Of a DNA stretch of 64,000 bases, positions 26,751 through 35,336 are shown piece by piece. The stretch lies in assembly GCF_009847015.1 (NCBI RefSeq), contig NZ_WVEM01000007.1:217341-281340 (forward strand), written 5' to 3'. The stretch's first letter is position 1, and each line of letters opens with the position of its first letter. The DNA is from Sunxiuqinia indica. GTDB lineage: Bacteria > Bacteroidota > Bacteroidia > Bacteroidales > Prolixibacteraceae. A model generated the notes under the pieces. That model was given only the letters and a program-made list of their open reading frames with translations. It made no database searches and was not told the DNA's origin. The translations under genes were made by a program, and so were the position numbers.

Positions 26751-29591
26751 TTATAGTTCGTTAAATTCATAAACTTCACCTTTTTGCGTTTCCTGTTCAA
26801 TCATTTTATCTCCGTATTTTAAGCGCAATGGTTTGCCGGCAGCCGATTTCACATGAACTGTTTGAAGTTGTCCATCTTTCCAGGAGAAACTCAGTTCAAA
26901 ACCGTTTCGGGCTCTTAACCCTGATATTTTTCCTTCAGACCAATCGCTGGGTAGTGCTGGCAATAAATGAATGTACCCCTGATGGCTTTGCATCAACATT
27001 TCAGCAATTCCTGCAGCTCCTCCAAAGTTGCCATCAATCTGAAACGGAGGATGCGCATCAAACAGGTTGGGGTAGGAGCCTCCTGATGATTCCCGTTCGG
27101 GGTCAATGGCTGAGCTGAGTAGCATTTGAATCATCGTGTTGGCATGATCGCCATCTAAAAAGCGAGCCCAAAAGTTTATTTTCCAAGCCAAACTCCAACC
27201 GGTGCCGGCATCGCCCCGGTAAATCAACGACTGGCGTGCTGCTTTCATCAATTCAGGTGTCTCATCCCAGGTAAACTCACTTCCCGGGTGAACGCCCCAC
27301 AAATGAGAAACATGTCGATGATGATTGGTTGTGTCATCAATATCTTCCATCCATTCCTGTAGCTGTCCGTATTGTCCAACCTGATAGGGGGCAATATGGT
27401 CGAGCTTATCTTTTACAAGCTTGGCAAAATCATGATCAGTGTCTAATATTTTTGAACTTTCAATGACAATTTTAAACAGCGAGCGGATAATTTCATGATC
27501 CATGGTTGGTCCGGCAACTAATCCACCATTTTCGGGTGAGTTTGAAGGGGTACTGATCAAAAAACCAGTTTCCGGGTCTTCAACTAAAAAATCGACAAAA
27601 AACTGCGCGGCTCCTTTAATTTGCGGATAAGCTTCGTCTTTTAAAAATTCCTTGTCTTGAGAGTATAAATAGTGCTCCCACAAATGATGACAAAGCCAGG
27701 CCCCTCCGGTAACCCAAATTCCATGGTTCGAGTTGTTGATGGGAGCAGTTCCCCGCCATTGGTCCGTATTGTGATGGTGCACCCAGCCATTGGCTCCATA
27801 GTGGGCTTTAGCTGTTTTGCTGCCTTGCTCCGACACTTCATCAATTAGCTTGAATAAGGTGTTGTGGCATTCTGCAATGTTTAATGGTTCAACCGGCCAG
27901 AAATTCATTTCGCAATTGATGTTGGTGGTGTATTTACTGCCCCATGCCGGATAGATTTTGTCATTCCAAATTCCTTGTAGGTTTGGAGGATTGGTACCGT
28001 CACGCCCCGAAGAAAGCATGAGATAGCGGGCATACTGCACATAGGTGGCTGCCAAGTCCTGGTCAGCTTCGTTTTTAATATTGAAAATGCGTTCGTCAGT
28101 TGGCTGTTGTCGTTTTTCTTTTCCGCCAAACTCAATGCTAAAACGATCGAAAAGAGGTTTGTAGTCTGCTAGATGTGCCTCTTTAATTGTCTCGTATGTT
28201 TTTGATGTTGCACTCGCTAAATAGTCGTTGCAGCGAGTTTCCGGATCAGCCGAAATGTCTTGATAGCTTTTATAGTTGGTTGCAGCAACTAGTTTTAGCG
28301 TAGCTTCGTTGGCATTAGTAACCGTAATTCCATTATCGGTCGTGGTTACCTGTCCGCTTTCTGTCGAAATGCTTAACAAGGCTGTTCCTTTCATTTCGCC
28401 ATCTTCTACTTTTAACGAGAAGCCAATGGTGTTGTCGTCTACTTTGAAGAATGAGTGAATCGGGTGCTCGGTTTCAAAAGTAGCTTTAAATGAAATTTTG
28501 CCTTTCTGATCAGCTGAAAGTTTAACCGCGATCAATTCGTCAGGATGACTGGCGAGGAATTCACGTTTGTAAGTAACTCCTTCTACTTCATAAGTAACAT
28601 TTGCCAGAGCATTCTGAAGATCCAGATTTCGCCTGAAATTTGTAAACTGGTCATGTCCGTCAAATGCGATTTTGATATCTCCAAATGGTTGATAGTCGGC
28701 CTGATATTGTGGGTAGAATGGAGGATCTTCATCAATTACATTGTATTTCCAATCGCCTTCAATAAAAATTGAATCGCTCTTTAGCCCTTTTGGCAGCAGG
28801 TGCATTTTTTTTGAGCCGGTACGGACGGCATTAAAACCACCTGTTGAGACGTAGTTATTGATTAAAACAGCAATAACATTTTTGCCTTTCTTGACCAGAT
28901 TACCCGGAATCGTATATGTGCGGTTGGTATTACTTTCATCCATTGAGCCAACCTGTTGACCATTAAAATAGGTGAAATCCTGATCCTTAATTTTCCCGAG
29001 ATTAATGACTAGCTTTTTCCCTTTCCAATTTTCGGGAACATCAATTGTCTTTCTGAAAAGTACCGAGCCGTTCATGTCGGGCAAGCCCTTTCGTTCCCAT
29101 ACACTTTTGTAGTCAATCAGCATGGTTTCCCATTCCGAATCATCAAAAGTAGCTTGAAAAGCTGTTTGTACTTTGGGGAGGTTGAGCAGGCTATCTGCCC
29201 AAAGTTTCTTTTTCTCTGGGAAATCTTCTTCGTATGCCTGTTTTCCCATAAAAACTTTGTTGGCGAGTTTTTCAGCTGCGTCTTGTTTTCCGTCGAATAG
29301 TAATTGGCGAATTTCACTGAGATACTTGTTGGCATCTTCCCGGTAGTAGGTTCTGGGCATGCAATCCCAAAGCGTTTCCTCGTTGAACTGGATATGCTCT
29401 TCAGAAGGGATTCCATAAACCATTGCACCAAGGCGTCCATTCCCAATAGGAAGCGCTTCTTCCCATATTTGTGCAGGCTTGTTATACCACAGCTCCAGTG
29501 TTTCTTCCTGTTCTTGTTGCCTACAGGCCGGAAAAATAAAAGCTCCACAGAGAATAAAAATCAGAGAATAATTGAATGCTACGTTTTTCAT
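26751..29591 (-). CDS. GH95-family alpha-L-fucosidase/galactosidase with inserted sandwich, lipoprotein
   Basis: 946 residues from ATG 29591; the longer start at 29627 places 12 residues before MKNV and runs into a hairpin, so it is less likely. The lipoprotein signal ends FIFPAC. GH95 motifs: LWYNKPAQIWEEALPIGNGRLG, FNEETLW, TTNINCEMNFWP (about residue 559), STPSNSPENG, and QIDGNFGGAAGIAEML (about 853) holding the catalytic Asp. A galactose-binding-like sandwich (SVLFRKTIDVPENW...YFNGQQVGSMDE) is inserted at about 150-260, inside the N-terminal domain. Substrates known for the family are alpha-L-fucose and alpha-L-galactose. Confidence 0.9.
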   Translation of the reverse strand: MKNVAFNYSLIFILCGAFIFPACRQQEQEETLELWYNKPAQIWEEALPIGNGRLGAMVYGIPSEEHIQFNEETLWDCMPRTYYREDANKYLSEIRQLLFDGKQDAAEKLANKVFMGKQAYEEDFPEKKKLWADSLLNLPKVQTAFQATFDDSEWETMLIDYKSVWERKGLPDMNGSVLFRKTIDVPENWKGKKLVINLGKIKDQDFTYFNGQQVGSMDESNTNRTYTIPGNLVKKGKNVIAVLINNYVSTGGFNAVRTGSKKMHLLPKGLKSDSIFIEGDWKYNVIDEDPPFYPQYQADYQPFGDIKIAFDGHDQFTNFRRNLDLQNALANVTYEVEGVTYKREFLASHPDELIAVKLSADQKGKISFKATFETEHPIHSFFKVDDNTIGFSLKVEDGEMKGTALLSISTESGQVTTTDNGITVTNANEATLKLVAATNYKSYQDISADPETRCNDYLASATSKTYETIKEAHLADYKPLFDRFSIEFGGKEKRQQPTDERIFNIKNEADQDLAATYVQYARYLMLSSGRDGTNPPNLQGIWNDKIYPAWGSKYTTNINCEMNFWPVEPLNIAECHNTLFKLIDEVSEQGSKTAKAHYGANGWVHHHNTDQWRGTAPINNSNHGIWVTGGAWLCHHLWEHYLYSQDKEFLKDEAYPQIKGAAQFFVDFLVEDPETGFLISTPSNSPENGGLVAGPTMDHEIIRSLFKIVIESSKILDTDHDFAKLVKDKLDHIAPYQVGQYGQLQEWMEDIDDTTNHHRHVSHLWGVHPGSEFTWDETPELMKAARQSLIYRGDAGTGWSLAWKINFWARFLDGDHANTMIQMLLSSAIDPERESSGGSYPNLFDAHPPFQIDGNFGGAAGIAEMLMQSHQGYIHLLPALPSDWSEGKISGLRARNGFELSFSWKDGQLQTVHVKSAAGKPLRLKYGDKMIEQETQKGEVYEFNEL

Positions 29592-29610
29592 GGTTCTTTG
29601 GTTGATAAAC

Positions 29611-29652
29611 AAATAAGCTTTTAACAATCGGATGAATTGCTAAAAGCTTATT
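29611..29652. repeat. Long hairpin upstream of GH95
   Basis: The arms AATAAGCTTTTA and TAAAAGCTTATT are perfect inverted repeats, extended inward by CAAT/ATTG. The hairpin lies between the GH105 terminator and the GH95 start on the minus strand. It may be an mRNA leader structure or a second terminator. Confidence 0.5.
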
Positions 29653-29709
29653 TTTATTTGGTGTATGAGCTTTGATTTTGAAGCCTCATTTAATGAATAC
29701 TATAAAATA

Positions 29710-29744
29710 AACAATCAAGAGGGCGCATCCCCTAGCCGATTGTT
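29710..29744 (-). terminator. Terminator of the GH28-GH105 unit
   Basis: Read on the minus strand: AACAATC, inner AGGG/CCCT, then GATTGTT followed by TATTTTAT. It lies 9 bp after the GH105 stop. Confidence 0.65.
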
Positions 29745-29752
29745 AGATTTTC

Positions 29753-30934
29753 TTATTTGTCTAATTCAACTGCTGCTAAAATAAATGGACCAACTCCTTT
29801 GCAGTCGTTTTTAACAATGGTTTCGGTGGTGTAATACTCGTAACTTCCATCGCGATAGGGATTGCCTCCCAGCCCACAACTACCGCAAATGTTTACCATG
29901 CTGGGCAGTCCATCTTCATCTTCAATAATAAAGGTTTCAACCATATCGTCAAAAGCTTCGCTGGCAATATCGAAGTACTTGTTGTCCAAATAACCCTTGT
30001 TGGCACCTTTGGCCATTGCATAAATATACATGGCAGTTCCCGATCCTTCCAGGTAATTTCCTTCACGATTTCCTTGGTCGAGTACCTGATACCACACGCC
30101 ACTTTCCTCATCTCGAACCTGAAGCAGGGCATCGATTGTGTTTTTCAATATTTCGATCAGGTCAGCACGATCCGGATGATCTTCAGGCAGGTCGTCCAAA
30201 ACATCAACAATGGCCATAACATACCATCCCATGGCACGACTCCAAAAGTGAGGAGAAAGCCCCGTTTCCGGATCAGCCCATTTTTGCTCCTTACTTTCAT
30301 CCCAGGCATGATACAGCAGTCCGGTTTTTGGGTCGCGTGTTTTTTCATACACCAGCTCAATTTCGTGCGTGGCAACATCATACCACTTAGGAGCGTCAAA
30401 TTCACGAGCATACATGCTTAAAAAGGGCATGCCCATGTAAACTCCATCCAACCATATTTGCGACGGATAGCGCTTTTTATGCCAATAGCCACCACTCTTT
30501 GTTTTTGGATGGTTTTCCATTTGGGTGATAAACTGCCCCAATGCTTTCTTGTATTTTTCTTCGCCAGTCTTTTTGTACAGAATGATCAGGTTTTTGGCCG
30601 GATTGATCAGGTCAATATTGTACTTTTCCATGCTGTATCGTGGAATAGTACCATCTTTTTCTACCATTTGGTCGATGTAGGCTTCCATGTAATCAGAATA
30701 CTTGGGATCTTTATCTCCAAGTTTGTTGATGGCCATTCCAAGCAAGGCTACGTCATACGACCAGCCCATTCGGGTACGACCATTGTAATAACCTAAACTA
30801 TCGTTTCTCTGCATAACGGCATCAGCCATTTTTACACTCCATTTTTCTTGAGCTGCTTCTGTTTGTTGCTTGTTTGTATTTGCGCTACAGCTGCTTAGAA
30901 TTGCAACGATGGCAATAAAAATTAAATGTTTCAT
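29753..30934 (-). CDS. Unsaturated rhamnogalacturonyl hydrolase, GH105, lipoprotein
   Basis: A 393-residue GH105 (YteR/YesR type) enzyme. The lipoprotein signal ends LSSC (Cys about residue 16). An (alpha/alpha)6 barrel carries MGWSYDVALLGMA, YPSQIWLDGVYMGMPFL (catalytic Asp about residue 159), LLYHAWDES and SPHFWSRAMGWYVMAIVDVLDDLP. It removes the 4,5-unsaturated uronic acid left by pectin or rhamnogalacturonan lyases. It is 21 bp downstream of the GH28 gene on the same strand, so the two work as a unit. Confidence 0.93.
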   Translation of the reverse strand: MKHLIFIAIVAILSSCSANTNKQQTEAAQEKWSVKMADAVMQRNDSLGYYNGRTRMGWSYDVALLGMAINKLGDKDPKYSDYMEAYIDQMVEKDGTIPRYSMEKYNIDLINPAKNLIILYKKTGEEKYKKALGQFITQMENHPKTKSGGYWHKKRYPSQIWLDGVYMGMPFLSMYAREFDAPKWYDVATHEIELVYEKTRDPKTGLLYHAWDESKEQKWADPETGLSPHFWSRAMGWYVMAIVDVLDDLPEDHPDRADLIEILKNTIDALLQVRDEESGVWYQVLDQGNREGNYLEGSGTAMYIYAMAKGANKGYLDNKYFDIASEAFDDMVETFIIEDEDGLPSMVNICGSCGLGGNPYRDGSYEYYTTETIVKNDCKGVGPFILAAVELDK

Positions 30935-30955
30935 CTATTTTATCTTTTAGCTTGA

Positions 30956-32527
30956 TTATTCTGTTATGTTGAAATTCGCGTCCTTTGATTTTATAACTTT
31001 ATTCGTCACATTAACCAGTTCATTGTTTTTAAGGTATATGGCTTTTGTCTTTTCTCCATCTAATTGAAGAAAAACATCAGTCGGATATGTCTGGAAGCAA
31101 TTGTAAATAAATGAGTTCTGAACGTCAGTCAGTTTTATGACAGGGATTCCATTTTTAGGAGTGTCGGTTTTTACATTATCGATAATTAGGTTTTTCGAAT
31201 CTGTTGCCATTACGGATGGCCCATCCTGTGTGTCAACTTTTACATTATGAAATTCAATATTCTCCGCATCTTCAATTGAGAATCCTTTTTCTCCTTTTAG
31301 TTGAATGTCGTTGAATGTTATGTCTTTAATTTTTAGCTCATCAAGACCTAGTAAAAATCCAGCTTGATAGGCTTCGCCGGTGATGTTGCTAAAGTGAATG
31401 TTCCGGAATGAGGGGGTTCTTTCTGAAACCGGTTCATCTGCCGTTTTTGAGTAAAACATATTGAGTTTAATCGCTTCTTTGCGAATTCCTTTCATGATGA
31501 TATTGCTTACCCTGATGTCTTCAACCACTCCGCCACGTCCGCGAGTCGATTTGATTCGAATACCCCGGTCTGTACCTTCGAACACGCAGTTGGAAATTGT
31601 TACTTTTTTTACTCCGCCTGACATTTCACTACCAATGACGACAGCACCATGTCCATTTAGCATCGTACAGTTCGTAATGGTAATATTTTCACAGGGCGTA
31701 TTCATTTTTCTCCCTGCCCGATCTTTGCCCGATTTTATGGTAATACAGTCGTCGCCCACCGAAATATGGCAGTCGGAGATATGAACATTTCGGCATGATT
31801 CCGGGTTGATGCCATCCGTATTCGGAGAATCCGGATTGTTTATGGTTACATTTGTTACGGTTACATTATCACAAAACTGTGGATTTACCGTCCAAAAAGG
31901 GGAGTTGGTAATGGTTATTCCTTCAATCAGCACATTTTTACAGTACATAGGCTGGATAAATGGAGGACGAAGAAAACCACGTTCGATCATTCCCGGTTCA
32001 TCGGGGTACAGTATTTCTTCATTTTGCTTGGCAAACTCTTGCTGCCACTCCGATTTGAAGTCTTTGGGTTGCGAATAAAGCCAGTGGTGATAGTCCCACC
32101 ATTTTTTTCCTTGACCATCAATCTTACCTCGTCCGGTAATTGTAATGTTTTCGGCTTCGAATGCGTAAAAAAGAGGTGAAAAATTAACCACATCAATACC
32201 TTCCCAGCGAGATTGTACCATGGGTAAATAGTCATTGAAATCGTCAGAAAATTTCAATGTTGCTCCTGCCTCTAAATGGATCGTAATATTGCTTTTTAAC
32301 ACGATTGGGCCGGTTAAATATTCACCTGCCGGGAAATAAATTGTTCCTCCACCTTCCTTACAGGCAAGTTCAATTGTGTGATCAATGATATCAGTTATTT
32401 TTTGTTTCCCTTGATTGGTCGCCCCATGATCAAGGATGTTGAAGCTGTTTTGAGCAATAGCTGAGAACCCTATGGCAATGGTAAATAACGTAAGTAATAG
32501 TTTGTACTTTGCTTGATTTGCGATCAT
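30956..32527 (-). CDS. Polygalacturonase-like GH28 enzyme
   Basis: A parallel beta-helix protein of about 523 residues from ATG 32527 (an upstream in-frame ATG at 32551 would add eight residues before the signal peptide). The signal sequence is YKLLLTLFTIAIGFSAIAQ. GH28 active-site motifs are present: NTDGINPESC, VGDDCITIKSG, GHGAVVIGSE and RGIRIKS, which supply the catalytic Asp residues, His and the RxK pair. It cleaves galacturonan or rhamnogalacturonan, exo or endo unknown. First gene of the minus-strand unit, with operator and promoter just upstream. Confidence 0.92.
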   Translation of the reverse strand: MIANQAKYKLLLTLFTIAIGFSAIAQNSFNILDHGATNQGKQKITDIIDHTIELACKEGGGTIYFPAGEYLTGPIVLKSNITIHLEAGATLKFSDDFNDYLPMVQSRWEGIDVVNFSPLFYAFEAENITITGRGKIDGQGKKWWDYHHWLYSQPKDFKSEWQQEFAKQNEEILYPDEPGMIERGFLRPPFIQPMYCKNVLIEGITITNSPFWTVNPQFCDNVTVTNVTINNPDSPNTDGINPESCRNVHISDCHISVGDDCITIKSGKDRAGRKMNTPCENITITNCTMLNGHGAVVIGSEMSGGVKKVTISNCVFEGTDRGIRIKSTRGRGGVVEDIRVSNIIMKGIRKEAIKLNMFYSKTADEPVSERTPSFRNIHFSNITGEAYQAGFLLGLDELKIKDITFNDIQLKGEKGFSIEDAENIEFHNVKVDTQDGPSVMATDSKNLIIDNVKTDTPKNGIPVIKLTDVQNSFIYNCFQTYPTDVFLQLDGEKTKAIYLKNNELVNVTNKVIKSKDANFNITE

Positions 32528-32639
32528 AGTTCGTCGATTCGTTTTTATCAATATTAATTAGTCTGATTTTTAGCAGCCTGAGAAGGAGATAGAATGATTC
32601 ATAAGACTTCATTTTGTCGTTCAGACTGATTTTATAAGA

Positions 32640-32669
32640 CAAATATAAATGTAAAAAATATAAAAACAA
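32640..32669 (-). promoter_or_regulatory. Promoter of the GH28 unit
   Basis: On the minus strand TTG (32669-32667) and TATATTTG (32647-32640) are 19 nt apart. This matches the Bacteroidota -33 and TAnnTTTG -7 elements and spacing. The LacI-type operator touches the -33 element. Confidence 0.65.
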
Positions 32670-32683
32670 TGAAAACGATTACA
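32670..32683. promoter_or_regulatory. LacI-type operator for the GH28 unit
   Basis: TGAAAACGATTACA, two mismatches from TGTAAACGTTTACA. It is directly upstream of the -33 box of the minus-strand promoter. The rest of the 32552-33263 gap holds A+T-rich sequence and the second operator at 33102. Confidence 0.65.
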
Positions 32684-33101
32684 CATTTATTGATGCTGTG
32701 TGTATTGATTTTTACAAAGTCGCGGCTGGTTGTTGTTGGCGAGGTGATGTTAATATAATATCCTAAAGCTTATTTTTAGTTTAGTTGAATTGCTGTCTGG
32801 GATGTGGCTAATGTTTTTATAATGAGTATTATATATGAGCGTTTGTGCTGGTTTTATTGAAGGGGAAATAAACGCGTTTTGAATAGTATTCTTAACTGAA
32901 AATTTTTGAAAGATATGTATCCTTATGGTGAACTCACAGGTGAGATCTGACAATTTGTTCAGGATTGATTTAATTATTACTAATTAATCGTTGAAATTTA
33001 GATGTGTTCTTAACATCCAGTGTTTGAGATGCATGTGTCGAGCTTGCTATGCTTGTCAATAGTTGGATTTGCATAAAATTAAAAAAAGGTATAAATTGCG
33101 C

Positions 33102-33115
33102 TGTAAACGTTTACA
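33102..33115. promoter_or_regulatory. Perfect LacI-type operator for the 17-kb operon
   Basis: TGTAAACGTTTACA, a perfect 14-bp palindrome, 149 bp before the Fe-alcohol dehydrogenase start. It is the best of the four copies in the window and defines the consensus. Confidence 0.8.
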
Positions 33116-33263
33116 TAATGGGATTGCAAGCTTTTTTAACTGGTGCTATTTCAGGGGTTTGACGCTGTGGACGTTGCTAACTCGTGATTTTTTTTAAGGG
33201 TTAATAATTGAATAGAGGCGCTAATGGTAGGTGTGCCTATTCATCGCCGAACATAAATTAAAA

Positions 33264-34409
33264 ATGAATAGAATTTTACTTCAACAACCGTCAAGCATTG
33301 TGTTTGGCGAAGATAGTCTTGGAAAGTTTACGGAAGACTATTTAAATATGAAACATAAATCGTTATACCTGTTGACAATTAGTCCGGTAGTGCCCTTGTT
33401 GGGCGATTTATTAAAGACTTTTGAAAAAGAAGGAATCCGGGTTCAAATCAACACCGGAATAGAAGGAGAGCCTTCATTTCGTGATTTTGAAAAGGTTCTG
33501 TTAGAAGCTCGAAACTTTGGCGCCGATAGCGTGGTTGGAATTGGAGGTGGAAGTGTTTTGGATGTCGCAAAGTTTTTAGCAGCAATGCTGAAAAATGACC
33601 AAAATATATCAGACGTTATAGGAATAGGCTTGCTCAAGGAGCGAAAAACTTATTTGGCCTGTTTGCCAACCACCAGTGGTACTGGAAGCGAAGTTTCTCC
33701 AAACGCGATATTTCTTGATGAAAAAGATGGTGGCAAAAAAGGCGTAATCAGTCCGTTCCTTGTGCCCGATGGCGCATATATCGATCCAGCCTTAACAGTT
33801 GGAGTTCCGCCGGCTGTTACTGCAGCAACCGGTATCGATGCGTTGACACACTGTTTAGAGGCATACGTTAATCGTTTTGCTCATCCAATGGTTGATTTGT
33901 GGGCATTGGAAGGAATCCGGTTAATCAGTCAAAATTTGGAGAGCGCTTGTAAAGACGGTAACGATATAGACGCTCGCGCGGCAGTTGCTTTAGGAAGTGT
34001 ATATGGCGGAATGTGCCTGGGGCCGGTTAACACGGCAGCAGTGCATGCGTTGGCGTATCCGTTGGGAAGCATCTACGACGTTCCGCACGGGTTGTCAAAT
34101 GCACTGATGTTGCCTTATGTGATGGAGTACAACATGCCTGAGGGCAACGAACGTTTGGCCGGAGTAGCAAAAGCTTTGGGCGTTACTCAGTCCGGAGCTG
34201 ACTCGGAACTGGCTCAGTCCGGAGTGTTAAAGATTAAAGAATTGATTGCTGCCTGCGGTTTGCCAGGTCGGCTATCCGAAATTAACATCAAAAAGGAAGA
34301 CATTAAAAAGATGGCAGATGCAGCTATTTTGGTTCAACGTCTTTTAAATAATAATGTAAAGGAACTAACAATAGAGGACATTGTTTCGATCTACAAAAAA
34401 GCATATTAA
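33264..34409 (+). CDS. Iron-containing alcohol dehydrogenase
   Basis: 381 residues from ATG 33264; a GTG at 33231 is in frame but adds an unlikely leader. A group III Fe-ADH with the NAD-binding GIGGGSVLDVAKF motif (about residues 91-103) and PTTSGTGSEVSPNA. Metal ligands are in DPALTVGVP, GIDALTHCLEA, VHALAYPLGS and DVPHGLSNALMLP. It oxidises an alcohol or reduces an aldehyde using NAD(P). As first gene of an operon with an aldolase, a PdxA-like dehydrogenase and a DUF1537 kinase, it probably acts on an aldehyde made by the aldolase or on the incoming sugar; this is inference. Confidence 0.9.
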   Translation: MNRILLQQPSSIVFGEDSLGKFTEDYLNMKHKSLYLLTISPVVPLLGDLLKTFEKEGIRVQINTGIEGEPSFRDFEKVLLEARNFGADSVVGIGGGSVLDVAKFLAAMLKNDQNISDVIGIGLLKERKTYLACLPTTSGTGSEVSPNAIFLDEKDGGKKGVISPFLVPDGAYIDPALTVGVPPAVTAATGIDALTHCLEAYVNRFAHPMVDLWALEGIRLISQNLESACKDGNDIDARAAVALGSVYGGMCLGPVNTAAVHALAYPLGSIYDVPHGLSNALMLPYVMEYNMPEGNERLAGVAKALGVTQSGADSELAQSGVLKIKELIAACGLPGRLSEINIKKEDIKKMADAAILVQRLLNNNVKELTIEDIVSIYKKAY

Positions 34410-34412
34410 CGA

Positions 34413-35336
34413 ATGAAACCTGGAAAAAAATACCATGGAGTAATTGTGCCAATGATTACTCCATTTAAAGAAGATAATACAATTGATGGAGAGTCGGTTG
34501 GGCGCATTGTTGGGCTACTCAAGAGTGCTGGTGTGTATCCATTTATTTTAGGAACTACCGGAGAGGCTCCGTCTATTTCGGATGAGCAGAAAGACCGAAT
34601 GGTTGCTGAGACTGTAAAATACGCTGGTGCAGGTTGTCTGGTGTATGCGGGTATTTCATCCAATTGCTTTGAAGAGTCGGTAACAATGGCTCGGAAATAC
34701 CATGGAATGGGAGTTGATGTTGTTGTTGCAACGCTTCCGGCTTACTATCCGATGAACAATCAGCAGATGGTGAATTATTTCACGGATTTAGCTGATCAGG
34801 TACCTTGTCCTTTGATTATTTATAACATGCCGGCAACGGTCAAAATTTCAATCCCGTTAGAGGTTCTTGATCAATTAAGCAAGCATCCTAACATTGTTGG
34901 AACAAAGGATTCGGAGCGAGATCTGGAACGCTTAGATCGTTCTATTGAATTGTGGAAAGATCGACCGGATTTTGTCCACCTTTTAGGTTGGGCTGCTCAA
35001 TCGGCTTACGCTTTAAAAAAAGGATCCGATGGCATTGTTCCAAGCACCGGCAATTTTGTGCCGGAACTTTATCAAGATCTATACCTGTCGAACTTGGAAG
35101 GCAAGTTTGAACGAGCGGACGAACTGCAACGGCAGACAAACGATTTGTCATTGCTTTATCAAAAGGACCGAATTTTAAGCCAATCAATTCCAGCCTTAAA
35201 GTCAATTCTGGCTGTAATGGGAATTTGCGGAACTCAGGTTTTGCCACCAATGTATCGTTTACACGATGAAACAGTATTTCAGAATAATATAAAAGAAGAA
35301 TTACAAAAATTAGAAATTATTCAGCTCAATGAGTAA
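34413..35336 (+). CDS. DHDPS/NAL-family class I aldolase or dehydratase
   Basis: A 307-residue TIM barrel with the family motifs GTTGEAPSIS (about residues 48-57), IIYNMPATV with the active-site Tyr (about 137), and IVGTKDSERD with the Schiff-base Lys (about 166). Members split or dehydrate 2-keto acids: dihydrodipicolinate, N-acetylneuraminate, 2-keto-3-deoxy sugar acids. Its place with a PdxA-like enzyme and DUF1537 kinase argues for sugar-acid breakdown, not lysine synthesis. The gap to the preceding gene is 3 bp and its end overlaps pdxA by 8 bp. Confidence 0.88.
   Translation: MKPGKKYHGVIVPMITPFKEDNTIDGESVGRIVGLLKSAGVYPFILGTTGEAPSISDEQKDRMVAETVKYAGAGCLVYAGISSNCFEESVTMARKYHGMGVDVVVATLPAYYPMNNQQMVNYFTDLADQVPCPLIIYNMPATVKISIPLEVLDQLSKHPNIVGTKDSERDLERLDRSIELWKDRPDFVHLLGWAAQSAYALKKGSDGIVPSTGNFVPELYQDLYLSNLEGKFERADELQRQTNDLSLLYQKDRILSQSIPALKSILAVMGICGTQVLPPMYRLHDETVFQNNIKEELQKLEIIQLNE

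Noticed and set aside
29117-29548. 143-codon minus-strand open frame
   Set aside because: Out-of-frame shadow of the GH95 gene, which carries conserved motifs over the same bases.
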